From Corynebacterium sp. 13CS0277 (GTDB taxonomy: Bacteria > Actinomycetota > Actinomycetes > Mycobacteriales > Mycobacteriaceae), in contig NZ_PPDL01000005.1 in assembly GCF_002994655.1 (NCBI RefSeq), forward strand, positions 1 through 64,000: 64,000 nucleotides of DNA. Reading direction: 5' to 3'. Shown one piece after another: positions 29,853 to 38,762 of this stretch (its first letter is position 1; every line of letters starts with the position of its first letter). Below the pieces are notes generated by a model. The model saw only the letters and a list, made by a program, of their open reading frames with translations. It was not told the DNA's origin and ran no database searches. Position numbers and translations under genes: made by a program.

Positions 29853-30505
29853 GTGAGCTCAACGATTCGGCCTCCGGCCAGGGTTCTGCGAACGCCCCGG
29901 AGGAAGTGGCTTACGCCGGCGTGCACAACGTGGGGCCGGAAGGCTTCGCCTGCGTGATGCTGGTGAGTACTCGCCGCCAGGTGTTGTTTCCCCTGTGGGT
30001 GTCCCTCGAGGCCGCAGCGCAGGTGCTCACCCACGAGTCCGGCGGTGGTCACCGGCGTCCCGACATGGTGGATGTGCTCAAGGACTTCGCCGATCAAAGC
30101 GGCGTGGATCCGCTGAACGTGCAGATCACCGACTACAACAAGGGCGTGGCCTACTCCTACATAGCGATGGCCCCGGACTATCTCATCGATGCGCGGCCGA
30201 GTGATGCTATTGCTTTTGCGCGTGCGGTGGGGTGCCCTATCCTCATCACGCCCTCGCTGTTGCAGCAGTACGGCATCCCGCTGGACTTCTTCGCCGGCAG
30301 TGTGCCCTTCGATTTCTCCGCCTGGGTGAATCCGGAGGAGCTCACGCGCGCGGTGGCGGACCACGATTCGGCGGTCGGCGATGAGGCCGCGGATGCTTCC
30401 TTCGCTGACCTGATGAAGAATCTTGGCTTCGATGAGAATGAGCTCATCGCTGGCATGGAGGACGGGTTTGAGGAGTTGCCGGACAATCCCGAGTCCGACG
30501 CTTAA
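29849..30505 (+). CDS. Bifunctional nuclease domain (DUF151) protein
   Basis: A 218-residue member of the DUF151/bifunctional-nuclease family (Rv1829 homologue). VLFPLWVSLEAAAQVL, HRRPDMVDVLKDF and LIDARPSDAIAFARAVGCPILI are the family's core motifs. The last 70 residues are acidic and divergent. GTG overlaps the ftsR stop, so the two are co-translated. Nuclease activity is known only for distant relatives and is not established here. Confidence 0.88.
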   Translation: MSELNDSASGQGSANAPEEVAYAGVHNVGPEGFACVMLVSTRRQVLFPLWVSLEAAAQVLTHESGGGHRRPDMVDVLKDFADQSGVDPLNVQITDYNKGVAYSYIAMAPDYLIDARPSDAIAFARAVGCPILITPSLLQQYGIPLDFFAGSVPFDFSAWVNPEELTRAVADHDSAVGDEAADASFADLMKNLGFDENELIAGMEDGFEELPDNPESDA

Positions 30506-31060
30506 CCGCCCGCACTAGCCCTCGGCCTGAGAGTGTCGCCCCGCGCGGTGGATGTCCGCGCGGATGTCTCTCGGTGTGCTGAGGCCTGTCGCCGCTTCAC
30601 GTGGTGGGTGCTGTGGCTGTGATTCTTGGCGCACAGGATATCGGGGTGCTGGGGGAGTTCCTAGTGGTGTTTTCTCTCCGGATGTCCATATGTAGTGGTG
30701 TGGCTGCGGCCGCGTGACGCGGTGGAGATGGGGTGAACCCGTCCGGGGGTGTTGCTGGTGTGGCGGAATGTGACAACTGTGACGTGGGACTTTAAGCTTC
30801 AAGTTGAGGTTGAAGGTTTTGGGCGTGTCGCGCAGCGCACGTTCACACGGCTCGTTACTCTGACCTCCGTCACGCACACCGCCGGGAAGTGCGCCACTGT
30901 GCACTTTCTTCCGTCACCACCTGGTGTTCCTGGGGCGCGCTCCACTACGCTGGGTGTCGTGCGCGCCAGCGCCCCCACGCACGTTTCGTGCCTGAACTGG
31001 ATGCTGGCGGTGGTGACGAGACCGTGTCCACCACACACACCACATGTAAGGGAGAAACAT
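30506..31060. other. Regulatory region before the second MerR gene
   Basis: These 555 bases carry no convincing gene. They contain a 19-bp dyad at 30797-30815, listed separately, and AAGGGAGAAA just before the ATG at 31061. Confidence 0.5.
30797..30815 (+). promoter_or_regulatory. MerR-type operator candidate
   Basis: CTTCAAGTTGAGGTTGAAG is an inverted repeat with 6-bp arms (CTTCAA/TTGAAG) and a 7-base centre. The 19-bp length is the usual MerR-family operator geometry. A direct repeat of GTTGA also lies within it. It is 246 bases before a MerR-type gene and 291 after the end of DUF151, in otherwise gene-free DNA. Confidence 0.5.
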
Positions 31061-31612
31061 ATGAGCCACGACCACCCGGTGCAGGAGTCTCTGTTCGATA
31101 TCAGTGAACTGACCAGTGGCCCCGACGAGGAGGTTGGCTACCGCGTGCCGATTGCCTGCCAGGTCGCCGGCATCACCTACCGCCAGCTCGACTACTGGGC
31201 CCGCACCAAGCTGGTCGTGCCCTCCGTGCGCGGTGCCCGTGGCTCCGGCTCCCAGCGCCTGTACTCCTTCAAAGACATCCTCGTGCTGAAGATCGTCAAG
31301 GGCCTGCTCGATACCGGCATCTCCCTGCAGAACATCCGCCAGGCGGTCGACAAGCTGCGTGACCGCGGCGTGCACGACCTGGCCACGATCACCCTCGTGT
31401 CTGATGGCAAGACGGTGTACGAGTGCCGCTCCAACGAGGAGGTTATCGACCTTCTCGGCGGCGGTCAGGGCGTGTTCGGCATCGCCGTGCCGGGCATCAT
31501 GCGTGAACTCACTGGCACGATCTCCGCCTTCCCCTCGGAGCGTATCGATCAGCCGGCAGCCCCCATGGACGATGAGTTGGCTGCGCGCCGCGCCGCCCGC
31601 AAGATCTCCTAA
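31061..31612 (+). CDS. MerR-family regulator (Rv1830-like)
   Basis: A 183-residue MerR-type regulator. The DNA-binding part is YRVPIACQVAGITYRQLDYWARTKLVVPSVR, followed by GSQRLYSFKDILVLKIVKGLLDTGISLQNIRQAVDKLRDRGV. It lacks the cysteine set of metal-sensing MerR proteins and has a short C-terminal half, like the mycobacterial Rv1830. The ATG at 31061 is preceded by AAGGGAGAAA. It probably controls itself or neighbouring genes; the dyad at 30797 is the likely site. Confidence 0.88.
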   Translation: MSHDHPVQESLFDISELTSGPDEEVGYRVPIACQVAGITYRQLDYWARTKLVVPSVRGARGSGSQRLYSFKDILVLKIVKGLLDTGISLQNIRQAVDKLRDRGVHDLATITLVSDGKTVYECRSNEEVIDLLGGGQGVFGIAVPGIMRELTGTISAFPSERIDQPAAPMDDELAARRAARKIS

Positions 31613-32030
31613 CATTTCAGCCCCACCCCACACGGTGGGGTGCGGCCAGGGCTGGGCGCACAGTGCCCCAGCCACTGCCTCGCGCTTCAGCGTTCCTTCG
31701 TTTTCTTTGCCGCATCGCCACGGTTTCTCCCACCGTGGCGATGCGGCATTTGTGCATGCTGCACACGGGTCCATGCGCGACTAGGTGAGCATCCCGGGAT
31801 GCCTGCTGTGCGGGGTCGAGGCGTGCGGCAGAGTGGGGACGATCCGCGCACCGCCCACGTTGATGGCCGTGGGGTGTTCGCTGGTGCAAAGCAGGTGGGT
31901 CTGCGGGTGGCAGGAGTGACCGCCGTGGCCACGACTGTGGTGCCGGGTTTGGGGGAGCGGCTTGCGCGTGTGGGTCCTGGCCCAAGGGGATCCGGGGTAG
32001 CGGCCTCTCCCAGGGGCGGTGGTGGGGTCT
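31613..32030. other. Intergenic region between convergent genes
   Basis: 418 bases with no gene. It holds a small hairpin at 31621-31640 (CCCCACC/GGTGGGG) and the strong hairpin at 31708-31748. Confidence 0.5.
31708..31748. terminator. Strong hairpin after the MerR gene
   Basis: A perfect 16-bp stem (TGCCGCATCGCCACGG and its complement) with a nine-base loop, followed by TTTG. It lies between convergent genes and can end transcription on the plus strand. Confidence 0.7.
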
Positions 32031-32972
32031 TTAGTCTCGGGGTGCGAGGACCACGGCTGCGAGAGTTGCCGCGGAGTCAGGCGTCGGCGCGCTCGTCGGG
32101 GCGGCGGTGGTGTTGTTGGATGCCTGGCTCTCGGCGGAAGCGGCGGCAGGGTAGATGCTTTCCGCCGTGGCGAGGACTGCGGCGGTGGCGTCGTTGGGCT
32201 CCTGGGCAATATTGGCCCGCAGGAAGTCCTCGAGTGTCGCGGCGGCGCGGGATTCCTTCTCCGACACCGATCCCGCCGGGGTGAGCCGCACCGCGCGGAA
32301 GGGGACTTGGATGTCCTCGAAGATTTCGGCGGTGGCCTTCGCATCCACGACAGTCTCGCCCATGGCGAGCGGGGCATCGCTCAGCCCTGCGGCCGGACGA
32401 CGGCGGTCCTTGAGGAGTGCTTCCGCGGCCGCGCGGTCCCCGTCGGCCAATACTGCGGCGGCCAACGCCTGAATCATGGCCGGTTCACCGGAGTTGATGT
32501 AGGCGTCCTCGCGGGCGGCCGTCCAGGTGGGGAAGTTCTGCGGCCGGTAGGCGGCGAGCACCACAGACTCCCAGAACGCCACCGGCCAGCGGTTCTCGCT
32601 GGTGGCGGTTGCACGCTGCGCGGAGGTAATAGTCGACTCCAGGGCGTCCGTGGGCGCGGAGGAAATGACGATGGCAGCCTCTGCGAGGGATTCCACGCGG
32701 ACCGCCGTCACGCAATAGTCCCCGGAGCGGGGAGCAGAAGACGAATAGGCCCGCAGGATTTGATCGACAACGTTCTGGCGGGCATCCGAGTACACCGGCA
32801 GGTTGAGATTGCCTTCCGAGCATGCCGCCGTGGCGGCGTGTTCCGCGCGGGCGGAATTGCGCAGGGACATCCAGCCGATGACGCTCGCGACGAGGGCGGT
32901 GACCACCACAAGCGTCACGATGGGCCACAGTGCGACGCGGAATTGGGCGCGGCCATTGGAGTGGCGTGACAT
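32031..32972 (-). CDS. Membrane-anchored extracytoplasmic protein, unknown role
   Basis: A 313-residue protein with a short basic N terminus and one membrane segment (VALWPIVTLVVVTALVASVIGW, about residues 12-34). The outer domain looks like half of an extracellular solute-binding fold (NLNLPVYSDARQNVVDQILRAY near its start, then alternating strands and helices). It ends in an Ala/Thr/Pro tail. No catalytic motif is recognised. The start at 32972 has GAGGA five bases upstream. It is not next to any transporter gene, so ligand binding is a guess. Confidence 0.7.
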   Translation of the reverse strand: MSRHSNGRAQFRVALWPIVTLVVVTALVASVIGWMSLRNSARAEHAATAACSEGNLNLPVYSDARQNVVDQILRAYSSSAPRSGDYCVTAVRVESLAEAAIVISSAPTDALESTITSAQRATATSENRWPVAFWESVVLAAYRPQNFPTWTAAREDAYINSGEPAMIQALAAAVLADGDRAAAEALLKDRRRPAAGLSDAPLAMGETVVDAKATAEIFEDIQVPFRAVRLTPAGSVSEKESRAAATLEDFLRANIAQEPNDATAAVLATAESIYPAAASAESQASNNTTAAPTSAPTPDSAATLAAVVLAPRD

Positions 32973-33549
32973 AGCGTCCTCAACGTCCTTCCTGTGCCGA
33001 ACTCGGCAGGTCACTGTCGATGAATCGCGCCCACCGTCGTCGGGCAGCGGGCGTGCCGCGTGTTCGGCAAAAGAGCGCAGATGCCTGTTTCGCATCAGCG
33101 TCACAATAAGATATCACCAATGGTGGCGGTGAATCCTTACATGCCCACACCAGGAGCAACCACGCCGCGCGCAACCGCGGGCACAAAGGCGTAAAAAACG
33201 GTGTCCGCAGGCGCGACCGCAGGTAGGCGAAGACCTGCACAGAACTGGGCCGATTGCGGATCGCGTGGTGCTCGCCGGGATCGCCGGCGGGCGGGGCGCA
33301 GATTCAATTTTTTCTTCAGCCCAAGTTTATTGCAGCACCCGTGCTACTGCACCCTTTGTTGCCTATAGTGTCATTGCGCTGATAAGACAACAAGGCCCAC
33401 CAAAGCATTTTCGTCCGGCCATGAATCCGCAGGTGGAATCATTTCACCCCATCACCGCAGGAACGGCCGCGAAAAATGGGGCAAGAATACGTGCCCAAAA
33501 GGGGGCCGAAGGAAAATATTTTTCCTCGCACCCGGACGCGCCCGGAACC
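32973..33549. other. Intergenic region, partly AT-rich
   Basis: 577 bases without a supported gene, between two minus-strand genes. The part from about 33300 to 33420 is AT-rich for this genome and probably carries the promoter for the gene at 32972; no clear hexamer pair could be fixed. Confidence 0.35.
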
Positions 33550-34491
33550 TCAGCGTCCGGCGCGGCTGCGTGCCTCGGCAACGACGGCACTCAACCGGGC
33601 GCGCAGGCGACTGCCCTCGGCGGCGAGCGCCCGCTGGCGGCGCACGTACTCCGCCTTGCCCTCGGGGGTCTCGATCGGCACGACGCCGAAGCCCAATCCA
33701 CGGCAATCGTAGGGGGAGGCCTCCATGTCGAGTCTCCGGGCATCGCGCGCCAGGGCGAACGCATCCAACAGCACCTCGCCCGGCACCAGCGGCCCCAGCT
33801 TCAACGCCCACTTGAGCAGATCCATCGTGGCGTGCAGGCACCCCGACTGCTCACAGGAGATCTGGTCGTCCCGCGTCAGCTGCCGGGCATTGTGGGGGCG
33901 GGCGGCAGGAGTAAAGAAACGAAACGCATCAAAGTGCGTGCAGCGCACCTGGTGGGAATCCACGACCGCATTGGTGCCCACGGCGCCCAAGCGCAGCGGC
34001 AGGCTGTGCCGGGGAGTATCGGTGCGGTACACCATCGCCCACTCGTGCAGCCCAAAGCAGTCAAAGTGCGCCGGATTCGACTCGGTTGCCGCGAAGAGAT
34101 CCGCGATGAACTCGAAGGATGCGCCCCGGCGTGCCCACAGGCCCGCCACGTCGACGGCCGTCACCGGTTCCCCCGGGCGGCCGCCCTCACAGGCAGCGGT
34201 GGTGACGTGGTAGTCCCGCCACGCGGCGCGCAGGTCCTCCCCGGCGATGGCGGTGCCCACACCCGGGTGCCAGCGCGCCAGCTGGGCGGGCTTGAGCGAG
34301 TAGTAGTCGAAGAGGAAGTCCCACACGGGGTGGGAATCCCCGTGGGAACGCCGGGCGAGATGCTCGCGGGTCCAGCCCTCGACGCGGGCGGCGTGGGCGG
34401 CCGCGGCAGCGGCGGCCTCCTGCGCGCTGAGCACCCGCCACGGCCGCTGCGGGGCAGAGCCAACCGGCAGCGCGGAGATGGAGGAATTCAC
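33550..34491 (-). CDS. Putative 3-methyladenine DNA glycosylase-like protein
   Basis: A 313-residue actinobacterial protein of a family usually labelled 3-methyladenine DNA glycosylase. Recognised blocks are HPVWDFLFDYYSLKPAQLARWHPG, YHVTTAACEG, HEWAMVYR, HFDAFRFFTPAA and EQSGCLHATMDLLKWALKL. I see no helix-hairpin-helix glycosylase motif, so the label rests on family naming. GTG at 34491 is chosen because AAAGG lies nine bases upstream; GTG at 34497 would be too close. Confidence 0.6.
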   Translation of the reverse strand: MNSSISALPVGSAPQRPWRVLSAQEAAAAAAAHAARVEGWTREHLARRSHGDSHPVWDFLFDYYSLKPAQLARWHPGVGTAIAGEDLRAAWRDYHVTTAACEGGRPGEPVTAVDVAGLWARRGASFEFIADLFAATESNPAHFDCFGLHEWAMVYRTDTPRHSLPLRLGAVGTNAVVDSHQVRCTHFDAFRFFTPAARPHNARQLTRDDQISCEQSGCLHATMDLLKWALKLGPLVPGEVLLDAFALARDARRLDMEASPYDCRGLGFGVVPIETPEGKAEYVRRQRALAAEGSRLRARLSAVVAEARSRAGR

Positions 34492-34595
34492 AAGCACACA
34501 CCTTTCGGGGCGGGGGAGTCACGGACGAGCGACGAGAACGCGGCGGCCACCCAGGCAGCGCCCGGTGGGTACCGCGATGAGAAACCTATCGAGTA

Positions 34596-35663
34596 TTAGT
34601 GGGCGGTGTCGTCCTCGTGCGTCCAGTCGCGCACAGTACCGACGAACTCCTCGATGAGGTCTTCCAGGGTGACGATGCCCAGCAGCGTCCCGTTGTCACG
34701 CACCTGGGCGATGTGCACGCTGCGGCGGCGCATGCTGCGCATCGCCTCGTCGAGGGAGTCCTGCCCATCGATGGTGGTCAGGGTACGGATCTCCGCGCGG
34801 GAAATAATCGTCGTGTGGGGGTCATTCGGGGTGACCAGTCGGTCCAAAATGTCCTTGATGTGGACGTAGCCGATGAACGACCCGGAGGCGCCGACGACGG
34901 GGAAGCGGGAGTAGCCGGTTTCTTCCACGGCGCGCTCCACCTGCGCAAGCGTCGGCCCGGAGGTGTTGAAGGAGAGACTGCGCACCTTCGCCAGGGGCAC
35001 GACCACTTCCCGCACCTGCCGGTTTTCGGAGCGCAGGGCCTTTTTCAGCCGGGCGTGCTCCTCGGCGTCGAGGAGCCCTTCCGAGCGGGATTCGGTAATC
35101 ATGGTGGCCAGCTGTTTCGGGTTGACCGTGGAATCCATCTCGTCGCGCTGCTCAATGCCGAACATCCGCAGCGTTACCCCCGCCAGCCAGTTCATCGCAA
35201 CGATGATGGGGCGGGTGAAGCGCACGAAGATGACGTGCGCCGGCACCAGCATCATCGCCACCGACTCCGGCCCGGCGAGCGCAATATTCTTCGGCACCAT
35301 TTCACCAGCAATGATGTGCAGGAACGTCACGATCGCGAGCGCCAGCGCAAACGCCACCGGGTGCAGCAGCTGCTCCGGGAGCCCGAGCGCATGCGCCGGT
35401 CCCTCAATGAGGTGCGCGATCGCCGGCTCGCCCACCTTACCCAGCAGCAGGGAGGCGATGGTGATGCCGAATTGGGCGCCGGCGAGCATCATCGACAGGT
35501 GCTCCGTGGCGTCCATGACCGTCCGCGCCCGCGTCTTGCCCTGGGCAATGAGCGCCTCCAGGCGGTCCCGGCGGGAAGAAATGAGCGCAAATTCTGCGCC
35601 CACGAAGAACGCATTGACCAACAACAGCACGATGGTCAGCGCAATGGCAGTGATACCACCCAT
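34596..35663 (-). CDS. CNNM/HlyC-type membrane transporter (short form)
   Basis: A 355-residue protein with an N-terminal CNNM (DUF21) membrane domain (TIVLLLVNAFFVGAEFALISSRRDRLEAL, GAQFGITIASLLLG, GEMVPKNIAL) followed by two CBS domains (YSRFPVVGASGSFIGYVHIKDIL; VRDNGTLLGIVTLEDLIEEFVG). The C-terminal CorC_HlyC domain is missing. Members are linked to magnesium or cobalt efflux. It lies 3 bases after its longer paralogue, so they probably form one operon and a heteromer is possible. Confidence 0.88.
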   Translation of the reverse strand: MGGITAIALTIVLLLVNAFFVGAEFALISSRRDRLEALIAQGKTRARTVMDATEHLSMMLAGAQFGITIASLLLGKVGEPAIAHLIEGPAHALGLPEQLLHPVAFALALAIVTFLHIIAGEMVPKNIALAGPESVAMMLVPAHVIFVRFTRPIIVAMNWLAGVTLRMFGIEQRDEMDSTVNPKQLATMITESRSEGLLDAEEHARLKKALRSENRQVREVVVPLAKVRSLSFNTSGPTLAQVERAVEETGYSRFPVVGASGSFIGYVHIKDILDRLVTPNDPHTTIISRAEIRTLTTIDGQDSLDEAMRSMRRRSVHIAQVRDNGTLLGIVTLEDLIEEFVGTVRDWTHEDDTAH

Positions 35664-35666
35664 GGT

Positions 35667-37097
35667 CTAGAACCCCACCTTTCCTTCGGCGCTGCGGGCG
35701 GCGGCAGACTCCGCCTCCGCGAGTGCCCGCTGGGCCACCTCGTCGCTGATGGGGGTGAGCACCGCGCGCTCAATGCGGCGGCCATCCATTTCCGTCACGT
35801 GCGCCTGCCAGCGGCCGTGATACCCGGACGCGAAATTGTCGAGCACCTCATGGTCGGAGGTCGGCAGGATCACCGTGTCACCCACCGCCGGAATCCGGCC
35901 CAGGGTCGCCATGATGACCCCGCCGAGGGTCTCGAAGGGGCCCTCCGGTGGGGTGTAGCCCACCTCCTCGGCGAGCTCGTCGACGCGCATGAGGCCGACG
36001 ACCTCAAAGGAGGCGCCCATGCGGCGCACTTCTCGCTCCTGGTCGGCGTCGTCGTACTCGTCGTAGACCGCGCCCAGAATCTCTTCGACAACGTCCTCGA
36101 TGGTGACGATGCCGGCGGTGCCGCCGTACTCGTCGGCGACGAGCACCACCTGGCTGCCCGCGGACCGCACCCGCTCGAGCACCGCATCACCATCCAGGGA
36201 GGCCGGCACCGTCGGCACCGGGCGCGCCAAGCGCTGCACCGCCACGTGGGGGCGTTTCGGCGCGGGAATCGCGAACGCATCCTTGACGTGCACCACCCCC
36301 ACCGTGGCATCGAGGTCACCCTCCACCACGGGGAAACGGGAATGGCCGGTCGACAGTGCCAGCGTCAACAGATCGGACACCGTGTCGTCGACCTCGAGGT
36401 ACTCGATCGTGGAGCGCGGCGTCATGAAATCCTCCGCCGTGGCCTCACCGAACTTCAGCGAGCGGTCCAGCATCTCCGCCTGGGAGGCCTCAATCCCGCC
36501 CTGCTTGGCGGAGTTACGCACCAGGGCCACGAGCTCCTGTGCGGAGCGCGCGGACGCCAGCTCTTCCGCCGGCTCCATGCCGAGCTTGCGGACCACCGCA
36601 TTCGCGCACGCGTTGAGGGCCTTAATAAACCAGGTGAACACCCGGTTGAAGGCGCGCACCGGCAGCACCGTGAGCCGGGCGACGCGCAACGGGTCGGTGA
36701 TCGCGAAATTCTTCGGCACCAACTCGCCGTACACCATCGACAGCAAGGTGGCCACGACCATCGCCAAAGCCAATGCGACCGTGCGGGCCACATCGGCCGG
36801 CAGGTGCGCCCACTCGAGCAGCGGGCGGAAGTACTGCGAGAGCACCGGTTCCGCGAGGAAACCGGTCGCCAGCGTCGTCATCGTGATGCCCAGCTGCGCG
36901 CCGGACAGCTCAAAGGAGAGGTTGTTGTGGGCCTGCTGGATGGCGTGGGCGCGGGCATCGCCGCGGCTGCGGGCGTGCTCGTCGATGGTGGCGCGCTCCA
37001 TGCCGGTGAGCGCGAATTCGATCGCCACAAACACGCCCGTCGCCGCTGTGAGCGCAACGAACCCGAGGAGCGCAAAGACGCCTATGAGGATGTCCAT
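35667..37097 (-). CDS. CNNM/CorC_HlyC-type membrane transporter (long form)
   Basis: A 476-residue paralogue of the next gene. The CNNM domain has GVFVAIEFALTGMERATIDEH, GAQLGITMTTLATGFLAEP and YGELVPKNFAI. CBS domains follow (HSRFPVVEGDLDATVGVVHVKDAF; VVLVADEYGGTAGIVTIEDVVEEILG), and the CorC_HlyC domain closes the chain (RRMGASFEVVGLMRVDELAE, GPFETLGGVIMATLGRIP). Mycobacteria have the same tandem pair (Rv1842c/Rv1841c). Probably divalent-cation transport, by family only. Confidence 0.9.
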   Translation of the reverse strand: MDILIGVFALLGFVALTAATGVFVAIEFALTGMERATIDEHARSRGDARAHAIQQAHNNLSFELSGAQLGITMTTLATGFLAEPVLSQYFRPLLEWAHLPADVARTVALALAMVVATLLSMVYGELVPKNFAITDPLRVARLTVLPVRAFNRVFTWFIKALNACANAVVRKLGMEPAEELASARSAQELVALVRNSAKQGGIEASQAEMLDRSLKFGEATAEDFMTPRSTIEYLEVDDTVSDLLTLALSTGHSRFPVVEGDLDATVGVVHVKDAFAIPAPKRPHVAVQRLARPVPTVPASLDGDAVLERVRSAGSQVVLVADEYGGTAGIVTIEDVVEEILGAVYDEYDDADQEREVRRMGASFEVVGLMRVDELAEEVGYTPPEGPFETLGGVIMATLGRIPAVGDTVILPTSDHEVLDNFASGYHGRWQAHVTEMDGRRIERAVLTPISDEVAQRALAEAESAAARSAEGKVGF

Positions 37098-37168
37098 AAG
37101 GGGATGAAAGAAGAACTCGCTAGAAAAAGTGAAAGAAAAACAAACCGTCCACGACGCCGCACGCCGGT

Positions 37169-37222
37169 GCCGGGCCAGGGGGACACAGCCGGGATACCAG
37201 CTGTCACGCCCGCCTGGCCGGC
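37169..37222 (-). terminator. Hairpin after the helicase gene
   Basis: GCCGGGCCAGG pairs with CCTGGCCGGC (one bulge), extended inward by GACA/TGTC and AGC/GCT pairs. It starts 8 bases after the helicase stop on the minus strand. There is no T run. Confidence 0.5.
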
Positions 37223-37229
37223 AGCAGCG

Positions 37230-38762
37230 CTAGAAGCGGCGGCGGCGACGCGGCCGGGTGCCGTGCTTGTCGCCCACGGCGCTGCCGTCGGCACGCACCT
37301 GCACCGGCTTCGTCCGCCGGCGGCCGCGGGGAGTACTACTGGCCTGCTGCTCGGGGGCCTGCGCGGGCGGCTGCGCGCTGGTGTTGCGACGACGGCCCCG
37401 CGGGGACTGCGTGGCCGAGGACTCCTCAGCGCGCCGCGCGCGACCCCGGCCGCGGCCGGGGGAGGACCCCGCAGCCTCACGATCCGCGCTGCGGGAGTCG
37501 CGAGAGCGGCGCTGCCCGCGTGTCTTCGACCCCTGGCCGCGGCCGGAACCTGCGGCCGGGGTGCCGGCGGGCGCGCCGAACGGCGCCAACGCGGGACCAC
37601 TGGCGTGGCGGGCACCCATGAGCTCACCGAGGATTGCGGAGTCGGCATCCACCTCGTACTCGGCAGGCGAAATACCAGCCGCGCGGCACAGTGCCTCGAC
37701 GTCCTTGGTTTGCTCCGGCATCACCAGGGTGACGACGGTACCGCCTGCGCCCGCGCGGGCCGTGCGGCCCGCCCGGTGCACATAGGCCTTGTGCTCCGCC
37801 GGGGGATCAATATGGACCACGAGGTCGACACCTGCGACGTCGATGCCGCGGGCGGCGATATCCGTCGCCACGAGGACCGGCACATCGCCGTTCTGGAAGC
37901 CCTCGATGGCGCGGGTGCGGGCACCCTGGCCCTTATCGCCGTGCAGGCCGGCGGCGTTAATACCCGCCCGGCGCAGCTTCTTCACCTGCCGGTCGACGGC
38001 GTGCTTGGTGCGCATGAACATGATCGTGGTGCCCTCACGGGCGGCGATCCGTTCCACCACCGCAAACCGGCTCGGCCGGTCGGCGACGTGGAGGAGGTAG
38101 TGCTCCATCCGGTCGACGGTCGCCTGGGCGGGTGCCGTGGAAAACGTCACCGGATCGTCCATGAACTCGTCGACCAGGGTGGTGATGTCCCCGTCCAGGG
38201 TCGCGGAGAACAGCAAGCGCTGCCCGTCGCGCGGCATGGCCTGAAGCAGGCGGCGCACCTGGGGCAAAAAGCCCATGTCCGCCATCTGGTCGGCCTCGTC
38301 GAGGGCACACACCTCCACCGCCGCGAAGCTGAGAATCTTCTGGTTGAGGAGATCCTGGGCGCGGCCCGGGGTGGCGACCAGCAGGTCGACCGGCGCGGCC
38401 AGGGAGGTGATGTTGCGCTTGATGTTGACGCCGCCGACGACCTCCAGCACGCGCAGCCCGAGGGCTGCCGCCGGGTCCGCCAACCGCTGGCTGACCTGGG
38501 CGGCCAACTCGCGGGTGGGCACCAGCACGACGCCGCGGGGGCGCCCCGGGCGGCTCGCGCCACTGGCAGCCAGCCGGGCCAGCATCGGCAGGCCGAAGGT
38601 GAAGGTTTTGCCGGAGCCGGTCGGCCCGCGGCCGAGCACATCCCGGCCGGCGAGTGCGGCGGGGATGGCTTCTGCCTGGATGGGGAAGGGCTCGGTGATG
38701 CCCTGGGAGCGCAGCTCGCGGCAGATCTCCTCGGGGAGACCGAGATCCCGGAAGGTAGTCAC
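37230..38762 (-). CDS. DEAD-box RNA helicase
   Basis: A 510-residue ATP-dependent RNA helicase of the RhlE type. Visible motifs are the Q motif (GITEPFPIQAEAIP), GPTGSGKT, PTRELA, TPGRAQDL, LDEADQMADMGF, FSATLDGD, VATDIAARGIDV and HRAGRTARAG. The last 110 residues are a basic, Arg/Ser-rich tail likely to bind RNA. The GTG start directly abuts the gnd stop (TAA-GTG), so it is translationally coupled to gnd. Confidence 0.92.
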   Translation of the reverse strand: MTTFRDLGLPEEICRELRSQGITEPFPIQAEAIPAALAGRDVLGRGPTGSGKTFTFGLPMLARLAASGASRPGRPRGVVLVPTRELAAQVSQRLADPAAALGLRVLEVVGGVNIKRNITSLAAPVDLLVATPGRAQDLLNQKILSFAAVEVCALDEADQMADMGFLPQVRRLLQAMPRDGQRLLFSATLDGDITTLVDEFMDDPVTFSTAPAQATVDRMEHYLLHVADRPSRFAVVERIAAREGTTIMFMRTKHAVDRQVKKLRRAGINAAGLHGDKGQGARTRAIEGFQNGDVPVLVATDIAARGIDVAGVDLVVHIDPPAEHKAYVHRAGRTARAGAGGTVVTLVMPEQTKDVEALCRAAGISPAEYEVDADSAILGELMGARHASGPALAPFGAPAGTPAAGSGRGQGSKTRGQRRSRDSRSADREAAGSSPGRGRGRARRAEESSATQSPRGRRRNTSAQPPAQAPEQQASSTPRGRRRTKPVQVRADGSAVGDKHGTRPRRRRRF

